A stretch of 64,000 nt of DNA from Geosiphon pyriformis (taxonomy: Eukaryota > Glomeromycota > Glomeromycetes > Archaeosporales > Geosiphonaceae). Each line of letters begins with the position of its first letter. The first letter of the stretch is position 1. The stretch spans positions 185,908-249,907 of the forward strand of contig JAAOMT010000566.1 in assembly GCA_016748015.1 (NCBI GenBank), read 5' to 3'. The translations under genes were made by a program, and so were the position numbers. The notes beneath the pieces are model-generated. The model was not told the DNA's origin. It was given only the letters and a program-made list of their open reading frames with translations, and searched no databases. This document shows, piece after piece, positions 53,000 to 64,000 of the stretch.

Positions 53000-54560
53000 A
53001 TCTACTTTAATCAACAGATCTATTACTATTTTTAGTCTAATAATATTTATTAATAATAAGAAAACCTTTATATTTATAGTTTTATCATTAGTAATTGTAC
53101 TCAAACTTTTACTTATTGCTATATTTGTTTCTTAATTTTACAATAAAAAAGTTATTAATGACTAACTTTTAAGGCATAACTAGAAAATTATTGGCATAAA
53201 TATATTTAATTTCTTAGCCAACTTACTAATTTGTTTTGTAAAATCAATAAAACTGTATTTTAAAACTATAAACCTATTATTAATATCTAAGATATTTAGT
53301 AAAAAATACTTTATTTTCCAAAAAAATATCAATTTTTAATAAAAAATTTTATACAAAAAAGAAAAAAACAAAAAATTATTAATGATTTTTGCCTAAAAAA
53401 CACCATTAAAAGACATTAAACAAACAATAAAAAGTAAATATTTGGCATAAATAACAGTCAACTTGTTTTTATTTGTCTTTAAAAAAACTTTATAAAGAAA
53501 ACTGTTTATAGAAAATTTTTTATTATTGGCACAATTAATTAACATATATCTTATTTTCTCATATTTAGCATACTTGACTAAACTCAACTAAGATCAATAC
53601 AGATTGGTGTTTCTTAATACTAGTGTAGTTTTTATAACAGTATTCAATAAATTAACAGAATTAAAGTATATTATAATATATTTGGCTTAGACATATATAG
53701 CTAAATAATAATTAATTACATAAGTTTTTTTATTTATTGATTTAATAAAGTTTTAAATATCATAAATATTTACTAGCAGTATATAAAACAGTATTTTATT
53801 ATAGTTTCTTGTATTTTATGTTTCCTTATTCATATTAATCTTAGTAATATATATAGCATTTTTTTTATTAAAATAAATTAATTTGCTGTAACCAAATTAA
53901 CATGATCTAATTAAATAAATTTTATTATAGTTTTTTATTATAGTTCTACTAATTGTATCTTGATCAATCTAATTTTATTAAATTTAAATAGCATAGTATA
54001 CACAGTTTTAATTGATGTTTTAATTAAGATTTTTTAATTATTATAGTCTAATTTAAGCATTTAGCCAATTTTTTAAAATTGATATTAACCAAAATTTTTG
54101 CACTTTTTGTCTTATTTAATATTAATATCAAACTTAATTCAGAAATAAATATTATATTGATAATCTCAGCAAATTTTAAGAAAATAAACATTTTTTTAAA
54201 ACCATTAATATCTGAAAATAATTTTTTAATAATATTAAACTTTTCTTAAACTGATTTTTTTTCAATTACTTCCAAATTCAAATCCAAAGCAAATAATTTC
54301 TTGATTAAAATCTGAACCAAATTTTTGAAAAAAAAGACAACAAAATCTTTTTATTTGTATTATTATCTGTGAATTTTTTCCATAGAACAATAGAACTAAA
54401 ATTATTAATATTATTACTTAAAATATTATTTTTATGCTTTTTTTTTAAAAACAAACTATTTTTACTCAAGTTAATACTAATACTTTTAACAAATTTTTTT
54501 TATAACTATAATACTACTGCTATTAATAATCTTGTTATTAAACATAAACAGTTTAGAAAT
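53000..54560 (-). pseudogene. LINE-E ORF1 fossil
   Basis: The segment 53587-53393 reads KYAKYEKIRYMLINC and NKLTVIYAKYL, aligning with KYTKCEKLGHMSLGC and KSRLAAIYAKH of LINE-B ORF1 (knuckle Cys and His to Tyr). 54350-54250 aligns with the NVLVRKSFALDIGLDKVAGK block. Nearly every C/G that could be lost is lost. Confidence 0.65.
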
Positions 54561-54660
54561 ATTAAATTAAATAATAAAAATAAATAATAAACAAAAAAAT
54601 ATAACAAAAACAAAAAACTTTTTTAAAATAAAATTTTTTAAGGAATTCAAAAAGAATAAA

Positions 54661-55229
54661 AGAAAAACATTTTGTTTTTACATTATTAAAACTATATACA
54701 AATTAAAAAATAGTCTTAATAAAAGTCAATTTGATCCTAAAAAAAAGTATTAAATATTAAAATAAAAACTATTTATTTAAAATTTTTTTAATAATTAATA
54801 ATTATTTTTCAAATACTATTAAAAACAATACTATTAAAAAACAGTAAATTTAGTTTTTATTTAATTATTTTTATTTTTAAGATTAAATAATTTAATAAAT
54901 TAATTAAAAAATATGTAGTTTTATATATAATTTCTAATTTTTAATATTATTATTGTATTTTATTAAATTATATAAATAATAAAATATTTACTAAATTTAT
55001 AAAAAAAATTTAATATAATAAATTATTAAGAATAATTAAAAATCTGTCAAATAATAAGACTGTTAATTTGTTTAATATTATAAATAAGCTATAAAAATAT
55101 TGTTATAAGTTTGGTTTAAGTTTATTAATAAATTATTTAAATATTATTACTTATAAAATAATATAAAAAAATAATTAATATACCATAAATTAGATAATTA
55201 TATCTTAAAAATTATTAAATAATATAATA
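54661..55229. other. AT-rich stretch without gene
   Basis: A/T-only character; may contain the LINE-E 5' UTR at its left edge. Nothing else recognised. Confidence 0.5.
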
Positions 55230-55970
55230 CAAAAATTCTAAAAATATTAAATAAAATTTCAAAAATTTCAAAAATATTATAAATTATAAAAATACTTGTA
55301 AAAATACCAAAAATTCTAAACAATATGTAAAAATAGCCAAAAATTTTAAGAGTATAATATTGTAAAAATTTATATATATATAATAATAATATTAAAAAAA
55401 TTATTAATTCAATTTAAAAATTAGTAATTTATTATCTATTTATTTATTAAAATTATTAAAATACATAAATTATTGTTTATCTTATTAATATTATTTATTT
55501 TTAATATTTGGCTTAATAAAACAACAAAAATTAATAGCATCTATGTAAAAAATTCAATAATATTAAAACAATAACTTTTAATTATAGCTATTAATAAAAT
55601 ATTAATTTTTTATTTTTATTTATTTTTATTGTTATTTTTTTTGTTTATTGTTTATTTGTTTTGAATTAATTAATTAAAAAATATTAAAATTAAAATATTA
55701 TAAATTATTTAATAAAAAGCACAAATATAAACATAAAATTAATTTATTAATAATTATATTATTTACTAAAAAGATAAAAAACATTAAAATAAATTAATTA
55801 TTATATTAAAAAAATAAAACACTAAGTATTGTTAACTATTAAAACTTAAATATTTGTTTATTATATAAAAAACTTATTTATTAAAACTTTTAAATTAATC
55901 AAAACTTTTAAATTCTATTATTTAATTTTTAATATTAATTTATAAATTATTAAATTATATATTTTTCTAT
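55230..55970 (-). repeat. Fossil solo LTR (Gypsy-3 family)
   Basis: Follows the order of the solo LTR at 4522-5337: AAAATTCTAAA-type array (55240-55345, from the GAATTC array), AACTTTTAATTATAGCTATTAA (55570-55592), TTTGAATTAATTAATTAAAAA (55657 on), and a TTTATTATATAAAAAACTTA part (55857 on). Nearly all C and G replaced by T and A. Confidence 0.5.
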
Positions 55971-56287
55971 AATAATACTTATTTAATAAATAATTTTGTT
56001 CTTAAAATATGAAAAAATACATGAATATATATAATAAAAATTTGGTAAATTGTATTAAAAAATTTATTTAACTTATAAAAACTATATTATATATTAAATT
56101 TAAATAATTTTTATTTAAAATTTAAATTACAAAAAAATATATTCTATTTGTTTATATAAATCTTGTTTTTAATAAAACTTTAATATATACTTTTAAAATT
56201 ATAACAAAAATTTATTTTTAAATTGTAATTTAATTAACAAATATTAATCAACTATTTTAAAAATTTTGCAAATATATTTAGCTATAA
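55971..56287. other. AT-rich spacer
   Basis: A/T-rich DNA up to the T-run of the LINE-F tail; no signal seen. Confidence 0.55.
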
Positions 56288-56294
56288 TTTTAAA

Positions 56295-56433
56295 TTTTTT
56301 TTTTTTTATTATGTATTTTATGAGTGAAGTCCAACTACTGTCTAGTATACAGAGCCAAACTAAGAGACCCAGACTAAATACAGCTCATGCACTTACTACA
56401 TATGACTAGCCACTCAGGCCAGACAAGGCAACA
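56295..56433 (-). other. LINE-F 3' UTR and poly(A)
   Basis: GGCTAGTCATATGTAG (- strand, 56396-56411) is the local form of the shared 3' block; CTAGACAGTAGTTGGACTTC precedes the A-run. Confidence 0.8.
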
Positions 56434-59400
56434 CTACATATCTACAATAACATGAGGATTGAAATCCAAACCAGAAAAGAAAAGTTTAGGCCTATGACAG
56501 CCAAAGCTAACAGAAAAAGAATCCAAAATACCAAGCATCCGAACCACATCATTAAACAATACAGATATCTTGCAACATGACAAACCTGATATTACCCCAT
56601 TATCTCCAACTAAACTAGCCTTTTTCATGTTCATTCTATAACTAGACCTTACCAGCCAAACTCTACTATGATATAGCTTAACAATACTCCTTACAAAATT
56701 GACAACAACACCAACAGCCATCTTCTTGACTTCAAAAACCCCAACAGCCTCTAAGCACTAATCACTCATGACAAATCTCTCACACAAAACCAAATACAAG
56801 CCAACATCTAAGGAACAACAACCAAGAAACTGCAGAACAGCAGAAGAGAATAAAACACAAAAACTCACCAAAGAAACCCAAGACACAGCGGCCTCAGCAA
56901 AAATCTCTTCTTGGACACCAGCATCCATGGCACAAAAAAACACATGATTGGGCAACTCCACCTCCCTACACAACAAGCACAGCACACCAGGGTAATTCTT
57001 ATCATATAACTTCTTTCGAACAGCCACAGGGAATTAATAGTGCACAGCCTTTATCAAATACAACTGCAGCACAGAAAACTTTTGGCTAGTAGACCCAGTA
57101 AGCATGTGTAAGTCAGGGTGCCACACTCTTGAGGTAGCATTTCAGTCCATATATTCAATCAAACTACCCTGAATTATATTACAACTAGGCCCAGCCTCCT
57201 AACATGTCCAGCATACAGACCTAAACAGATCCCTAACAAAATGGTGGGCATTGTCAGACACAACCATACTCTTAGCAATCAAAAGCCATTTTTGCATTCC
57301 AATAGGCAAGAAAAATTGAGAACATGTAGCAGCACCAGCAACAGTGTCAGCTTTAATGTTGCCATAAACACCAGAATAATTTTTAACTTTGACCCAACTT
57401 ATGCTCAAATCTTTCTCTCTAATCAAATTAAAAATGTAATGTCTTTCTACTCAACATGGAACCCGGAAATCAGGCACCAGATGAAACAACTCAGAGACAC
57501 ATGTGTTAATGACAGCTTGGCTATCAAGATGTATTGTTATTGCACTAGAAGATGGAACACATTCCAATGCCAAAGCAACAGTCTGCAACTTGGCCAAAGT
57601 GGAAGACATCAAACCACGGACTCTAACACCAATACTACAATCAATAGCAGAAAAATATTTAGCAGCACTACCAGCAACATTAAAAGAGCCAAAATCTTTC
57701 AGCAAGCCATCTGTAAAAATCTCAAAAAGACCAGACTGTAACTTGTGTAAACTACTATGCAAATCAGAAAACTCCTTAGAAGCCAGAATGTCCAAACCAA
57801 AAAGTTGATTGGTTCTAGCCAGACCAGATAACAAAGCACTACCATCATGCAAAAACCCAGATGTGAAATTGAACCAATAAAAAACAAACCCTCTTGAATC
57901 GAGCCTTTTCTACTGGTGAAAAGTCTTCCAATCCATCACACGACCCTTCTTGTCAAGTAATCTGTCTCCAAAGACAACACTGAACTGTTTTAAAGAACAA
58001 ACAGAACCAAAATAAAAAGCACTCTCTAGCACCAATAACATAGGAAAATTACCAGGATTACAAAAAGCGCAAGACAGATTATTTGCCAGGGACAGCTCAT
58101 TACCCAAAAAAATCTTAACCATACCAGCCAAAAAATTGTTCACAGAACTAACATGCAACTTGACAGGGAATTGCAGAGGATCCAAAGGAGCCCAACCCAA
58201 AATCTGCAAATCCAAGAATCTATGATTAAACAAATACCCCAAAATGCCCAAAGCATTAGAAAACATGACCACAGCAGCCAATTTGCTCTTAGCCTGTATC
58301 TGTTCGAAAGATTTCAAGCCATACAATAAAAGATGATGCAAAGCTGCATCAGAGAAGTCATAAAGAAGACCAGCTTTAAGCTTAAGGCCCTTCCTGACCA
58401 AGGCATCTCACTTGCAACACACATTCAAAGAAACAAAACTGAATTGAGTATGGTAGTTAACAATAGGCTGTAAGACAGCCAACACTAAATACGAGAACTG
58501 CTTATCCGTGATAGCCTTTCTGAGCACTATATTGGCAAAAAAATGAACATCCAAATGGGCCTTGGCCAAACTAGGCCTAGACAAGTCCTCTGTTAACAAA
58601 AAAATCCCCAAATATCTGTGTGCTTTGCCTCTTTTGGCAATAGAAATTGGCTGCCTATTAATATCCAGAGAAGCAACCTTAACACCCTGATTAATAGGAA
58701 TGGCCACAGTTTTTTTACTATTGATAGAAATATCATTAATTGAAAAGAAATTGCTAGCAATGTCTAAGGCATACTGCATTGATGTCTAACAATCTCCAAC
58801 CCAAATAGTGTCATCAATAAATGCTTCAGCCGCAAAAAAAAGACATCCTACTACCACTCTCAATCCTGCCCAATTTAGCCACAAACTTAGTATTAATCCG
58901 ATACCCATATAGATGCCTTTTAACTTCACACAATAGCAGATCATAAAAAATCCTCCAAAGAAAGAGTGAAAAAACTTCACTCTGATCCAAACCATCATGT
59001 ATTCTATAATCATTTGAGAGGCCAAAATTGGTCATTATCCTGTTAATTCTATCTTCATAGATACTGCCAAAAAACTTGATAAATCTGCCACACATCTTGA
59101 TATGCCACAGGCTAGTCTTTAAGTGGTACCAATCAACAGAATCATACACCTTATGCATATCTTACAAAACCAACCAAAGTTCCTTATTTTTTTTAAGAGT
59201 ATTTTCAACTACTGACCCAACAGCAAACACCAGAACCTGAGTAGAGGTACCCTTTAATACCAAAAAATTGTCATCATGAAGGACACCAAACTTGCTACAA
59301 GTGAAAGAAATTCGATCAAAAAGAATCTTTCTGGCTGTTTCAATTAAAGCAATAGAATGAGTATTTGTAAGAATTCTATTCCAATCATAAGGTTTAGGGA

Positions 59401-61105
59401 TCATCAAAACCCATGCTTTCTTCCATAAGGCAGGCACCATACCAACAAAAAAACATTTATTCAACAGCACCAAAAGACACTTCATCACACTTTTGTCACC
59501 ATGCTTTCAAAGTTTGTTCAGAATGCCAGACAAGCCAGTGGCTTTGCCATCAGACAGACCACCAACAACTACAAACAACTCACTCATGCCAATTGCATCT
59601 ATCACACCAGAAAAAGCATTATTTTTAACATAGTTTAATAGTGCATACTGGTAAGTTCAAAGATCAAACAGTGCAAAAGGCACTACATATTTCCTTGTCC
59701 AACCTTCCATGATCCTGTCAACATTCAATCTTACCCCATCTGAATCCAACACCAGCTTATCATCAACCACTAAGTGATCCAACACCACCTTCTGAAAAGG
59801 TCTATTCAAAACACTTCTGATCATACTGCCCTTGTCCAAACAAAACTTTTCTATATATTTCTTAATAGCTGCTCTAATAGAAGCCTTCTGTGCCAATTTC
59901 GATTCATACATTTTGGACTTCCTGTATTTTTTTCTTACAGTTGACAAATATTTAAGAATGTTTATTATTTTACAATCAGCATAAACTATGTCTCTTAACA
60001 CAAGAGCTTTATCAGCATCCAAAGTTGACCATTTTTCAACAAGACGATCAAATCTGAAAGTGTCACCAGATTCCAACCTCTTGACAATCTTGGCAACCAA
60101 AAATTCCAATTCCAGAAATTTAGAAGACTGCTTATTTTTTGAACACTGAAAATCACTAAACCAAAGTCTAGAAAAGATTTTATCTGCAGAATTCACCAAC
60201 ACTCCTTCCAGTAGTGACCATATAACATCTAAATTATGATCCACAGCTGTGGTAAAAAACCTATTTTTTATCATCAGAATCCTAGCAGAGAAGCAATCTC
60301 TAAAGTGAAACCACTCAGCACTGTTCACATTCTTGATTTTGAACTTCCAATGATTCTTGTTAGCTTGTTTGTGCAAACCATTTAACTGAACATCCAGGAG
60401 CCCACCCAGACCAACTGATACCACCACAGCATTGTGGTCTGTATCAAAAAAATCAGAAACAGAACTGACCCAATGTTTCACAACAGCAGAAAATAGACTC
60501 TCACTAATAAAAATGTAATCAATGATTCTCTCAGCACCTCTTGAATTGCACCACGTAGGAGTTTTAATCAAATAATGACCATTAAACAAATTAACTAGAT
60601 CCAAACTTAAGCAGAACTTGAAACTCACACTTTTTCCAGACCCGCTCTCATTAAAATCTCCACCCAAGACCACAAAAGTACTGGTATTAACAGTCTTTGC
60701 AATGATAGAGTTAACCTCAAAGTCTTGCCCAAAATGGATGTCAGCAGAAACACCAGCGTACAAACTGAGAACAGACACCGAGAGCTTGCTTTTAAACAGA
60801 AAATGTACTGAAATAACCCAACCAGGAACTATCTCAATCTTAGAAACATGATGAGCCAAAGAATTGTTCATGACAACAGCAACATCAGCACCAAAATGCC
60901 CAACATCCAAACCAGAAGTAAAAATCTGAACTCCATCATATTTATCCTTGATCCAAAGTTCAGAGGAAGACTTCAACTTTGTCTCAGTAATAAAAAAAAC
61001 TGTATTCCCAAAACTTATATGCTAGTAAACAACATCTACTTGCTTTGCAGAAACATTGATACCCCTAATGTTGCATGCAGCTATTTTCCAAACCAAACCA
61101 CTCAT
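56434..61105 (-). pseudogene. LINE-F ORF2 (endonuclease, RT, RNase H, zinc motif), disabled
   Basis: ATG 61105 (MSGLVWKIAACNIRGINV) is followed by a stop near 61023 in the conserved HW pair. 60976-59657 is endonuclease plus linker (GGDFNESGSG, IDYIFISESL, FDTDHNAVVV, Trp kept in NHWKFKIKN). RT at 59488-58786: AWVLMIPKPYDWNRILTNTH, HKVYDSVDWYH, FIDDTIWVGDC (FIDD intact) and then a CAG-to-TAG. 58779-57910 is thumb and connection (RYLGIFLLTEDL). RNase H 57852-57199: FTDGLLKDFG, KLQTVALALE, LDSQAVINTC, KVKNYSGVYGN (KGHS altered). Zinc motif VLCLLCREVELPNHVFFC (about 56985-56932). End FNPHVIVDM at 56437. Confidence 0.9.
61102..61105 (-). promoter_or_regulatory. ATGA overlap of ORF1 stop and ORF2 start (LINE-F)
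   Basis: ORF2 ATG at 61105-61103 and ORF1 TGA at 61104-61102, as in LINE-B. Confidence 0.75.
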
Positions 61106-63165
61106 AAGGATGAAAAAAGTAATAGGGAGCCAGAGCCAGAACACAAATAATCCAATCTGTTTAACACTGAACTAATTGAAGCTTCCAGAGACATCATCTT
61201 TAATTCTAATCCACCCACCTTGGTGGTTAGAATCTTGGAGCTACTCGAACTGAAACCAGAAGTATCATCAACAACAGCAGAAAGAGAGGGAGCAAAAGGC
61301 TCTGGTGCACCATCCAAAACCATATCCAAAATAACTTCTGAAGCCAAAGTTGTAGAAACAGCCAAAGGAAGCTCATAAGAAACAGATGGCAATGGCACTA
61401 GTTTCACAAAGCTCAACTTTCTCACAATATCAGAAACCTGATCGGTTAAAAGCTCCAAAAACCATTTTAAAAATGCCAAGTGATCAAACAAACTAGAAAC
61501 ACCATGCGGATCAGCACTGTTAAAAAAAGACCAAGCACCAATAGAAGATTTAGCACCAGAAGACAGACCAGCACTTAAAGGAGATGAGAAACCCAAAAAA
61601 GAAAAGAAACTGTCCACAACTTGAACCCAAGTTTTGCCACCGAAAAAAACTGGGCGAATGATAGACGCCTACTTTCTTTTATAAATGTTGGCCAGGTGAA
61701 CCTGATCCTAATCAGTTACCACCTGCTTCCCACGAATTCCAGAATTCTTACCAACTGAACACATGTCAGATATATGACCAAATTGTTTATATTTGGTGCA
61801 ACAAGTCAGAGAAAGACCAGCTCAGTGCAAATTCACATCCTTATAAACTGGAATAGAACCAATAGCAACCAATTTGGATGCCTCATTCTCAAAACAAATT
61901 ACTACACATCTATTACATACATAAGAACTAGAATTGCAATCAATAAAACAGATCTTCTCACTATATAATTCAAGTGAACCAAACAAATCATGAGTAGTGG
62001 TACCAACTGGTAAAGTATAGAACAAAGCCCTATGCTGATCCCTAAATATCCAAGATTGTTTATCTTCTATTGTCAAGGCAACTCACACAGAATTTTTTCC
62101 CATGAAAACCAACCACTTGAAAGCAACTGAATTAGCTACTTCAGATAATTCATATTTGACCAAAGCTTTTTGTCATAGGCCAATCAATTGCATCTTAATT
62201 GATACAATCTTTCTAAACTTAAAGAAAACAGATTCCACAGCTGATTTGGGAAGATCAACTAGAATTTTCTTAACAATAATTACTCAATTTGTATGTTTAT
62301 TTACTTGTCTAACATCATTATTTACCACAATTTTCTCATGAATTGCCAATTTCTTAGTCTTTTTCAGACTCAATTTGGACGTGAAAAAAGATTTGATGAT
62401 CCCAGAAAATTTTAAGAGAGTCGATGCTCCCCCAAAACCATCAATTTGATAAAAAATTTTTTTTACTGCCATTAATTTATCACCATTAGTCTTTTCAGAC
62501 ACAGCAGCCAAATCCACATCCAAAGCAAACAATCTAACTGGCTTAAAGCTACAACTTTCCAAAACATGTGAGTTGGCTGACAGCAGCTGATTGAACCCAG
62601 CAAACTTAGGCTTAGGAAGTACCAACTTAGCATCGTCATCACTTAAGTTTCTGAAGGAAGGTGTTTTCAGCAGCAGTCTCAAAATATAGGTCTTTGTTTG
62701 TGTTTTTCTAGGCGTCGCATCATCCACTATGTCATCAGTCTTATAAGTATTGGAATCCACATAACTTGTCTCTTCAGTCACCATGTTGCCCATGTTCTCA
62801 ACATCAGACACCTCACTAATACTGGCATCTTCACTTTCAACTTTGTTGTCCCAAAACACTTTGTGTTCATCACAGTCCATTTGCAAAACGTTTTCAGGGA
62901 TAGGTTCAGCTGATAAGTCCACCACAATTCCAGTAGCAATGGGTTTTTTTGATTTTTTGTATAAAGAATCCCGAGCATAGACACTTTCAACTCGCGCTTT
63001 TTTTTTAGACTCAGACTGGAATCCCAACTCAGCCAAACCAGTACCAGAACCACCAGCAAAAGAGCCTACTGGTTTTATTACAACAAAATGGGGTATGTTA
63101 GAAAAAATAACTAAAGATAATAAGAGGGAATGGAAAAGAAAAAAGCTAAATCTTCGGCAATACAA
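61102..63165 (-). pseudogene. LINE-F ORF1, disabled
   Basis: 63165-62284 is open for 293 codons: KPVGSFAGGSGTGLAELGFQ, basic KKKARVESVYARDSLYKKSK, acidic ISEVSDVENMGNMVTEETSY, then FNQLLSANSHVLESC and FYQIDGFGGASTLLKFSGII. After stops (one at a conserved Trp, GL-stop-QKA near 62173) come 62076-61822 (QHRALFYTLPVGTTTHDLFG) and a knuckle remnant near 61790-61745. 61617-61102 is a Ser-rich and coiled-coil-like C-terminus (LKMMSLEASISSVLNRLDYL). The start is not sure: the ATG pair near 63175 is out of this frame because of a TAG. Ends in ATGA with ORF2. Confidence 0.85.
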
Positions 63166-63210
63166 ATGCTCTCATCATGGTTAGGAGATTAACAAGAGAA
63201 AAAAACTTTT

Positions 63211-64000
63211 TTTTAATTTAATATTTAATATAAAAATCTTTATATTTTAAATTTGTTAATAATATATAATTTAATTTGGTTTTTATACTATTTAATTTTA
63301 ATATAAATAAGTTAAAAACACTAAAATTTAAAAACAATAAATTATTAGTTCTATTAAAAAAAATTATTTAAAATTAAACCTGAATTTAATATTAATATTA
63401 AAGAAAAAACTGAAATATATATTTAAAAAGCAAACAAAAACAAAATATTTAACTTAAAAAATAGTTTTAAAATTTTATTCAAAAATAATTTCAATTTTTT
63501 TTAAAGCAAATAATAAAAAACTTGAAAAATTACCAATTAAACTTATATTAAAACCATTAATAATATTAAATCTATTATTTAATAATGCTATTTAAGTTTA
63601 AAATTTGTTATTAAAAACAATAAATTAAAAAATAAAAAAATTTATTTTATATATATATTAATAAATTAAATATAATTAACAAATAATAGTATATATTTGA
63701 TAAATTTTTTGGGTCAATTTTTAAAAAAATTACATTTTAATAATAAGTCTAATTTAATTTAATTTATAATAAATTTATTCTATTAAATACAAAATAGTAT
63801 AATAAGTTTTTTAAATTAGTTTTATTTTTAAAACAAACAATAATATAGCTTATTTTGTTATTTATAATAAAAGTATAATTGATAACACAAGTTTTTTTAC
63901 CCATTTTTTTTACAAATCTTTAAAATTATGAACAATAATACATATTGGCAAAGTAAATAACACAGTTTTGAATCTATTAAGTTGTTTTTAAGTTTTATTA
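63211..64000. other. AT-rich stretch without gene
   Basis: A/T-rich DNA beyond the LINE-F 5' end to the window edge. No ORF, no alignable repeat noticed. Confidence 0.6.

Larger units (their letters stand above)
51980..54660 (-). mobile_element. LINE-E: LINE fossil
   Basis: Extremely AT-rich, yet the reverse strand still follows the LINE order: ORF1 (about 54560-53000), then the ORF2 start (about 52965-51985). It is cut at 51979 by the Gypsy-3 LTR, and its RT part is not found elsewhere in the window. Shows the end stage of the decay seen in LINE-A. Confidence 0.65.
56288..63210 (-). mobile_element. LINE-F: nearly full-length LINE
   Basis: Two-ORF LINE on the - strand: 5' end near 63210, ORF1 63165-61102, ORF2 61105-56434, conserved 3' UTR, and poly(A) seen as a T-run at 56295-56308. 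G/C content is well above the flanks. It keeps endonuclease and RT active-site residues but has about a dozen stops or shifts. The best-preserved endonuclease of the window (440 open codons). Confidence 0.92.

Noticed and set aside
54369-54587. Leu-rich + strand membrane peptide
   Set aside because: Chance frame on the antisense of the LINE-E ORF1 fossil; T-rich DNA yields Leu and Phe codons.

Overview
This window looks like repeat-dominated nuclear DNA of an arbuscular mycorrhizal fungus (Glomeromycotina, Rhizophagus-like). I base this on: the very AT-rich background; a spliced host gene with the fungal DUF3020 domain; fungal-type LINEs with RNase H and a C-terminal zinc motif; and Ty3/Gypsy elements carrying a dUTPase between protease and reverse transcriptase, a layout I recall from predicted proteins of this group. 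No search was run, so the species is not settled. No tRNA, rRNA or CRISPR array was seen. One 20-base run of N lies at 33671-33690.

Layout: 500-6190 is an old LINE (A, + strand) broken by two solo LTRs. 6490-13050 is a nearly full-length LINE (B, - strand). 13050-14295 is AT-rich DNA with LINE fossils. 14296-19560 is the only host-gene island: a two-exon DUF3020 gene (14668-15861, -), then one or two unrecognised multi-exon genes on the same strand (16548-19330). ACGCGT boxes lie upstream of both. 19926-46200 is one LINE (C, +) split by two Ty3/Gypsy elements on the - strand: Gypsy-1 (20107-30025, 4-bp duplication CTGC) and Gypsy-2 (32278-41735, duplication CTGT). 46355-49575 is a 5'-truncated LINE (D, +). 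49936-51979 is a Gypsy-3 fragment (gag plus 5' LTR, -). 51980-54660 is a LINE fossil (E, -). 55230-55970 is a fossil solo LTR. 56288-63210 is a nearly full-length LINE (F, -). The rest is AT-rich.

Function: the LINEs share one plan. ORF1 carries a CCHC knuckle; ORF2 carries an endonuclease, reverse transcriptase, RNase H and a C-terminal zinc motif. The two ORFs meet at an ATGA or TAATG overlap. The Gypsy elements share another: LTR, primer site, gag with CCHC knuckle, protease, cysteine-rich module, dUTPase, RT, RNase H, integrase, and a further ORF that runs into the polypurine tract and 3' LTR. No copy is intact. The stops fall mostly at conserved Trp, Gln and Arg codons through C-to-T or G-to-A changes, often in a CpA or CpG context, and the same changes hit catalytic Asp codons. 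This points to repeat-directed or methylation-driven cytosine deamination.

Most notable points: the dUTPase plus cysteine-rich cassette in a Ty3/Gypsy polyprotein; the conserved extra ORF overlapping the polypurine tract; a hairpin loop in opposite orientations in the two LTRs of Gypsy-2; U3 repeat arrays that differ between sister LTRs by whole units; and the RIP-like decay in a lineage usually regarded as asexual.
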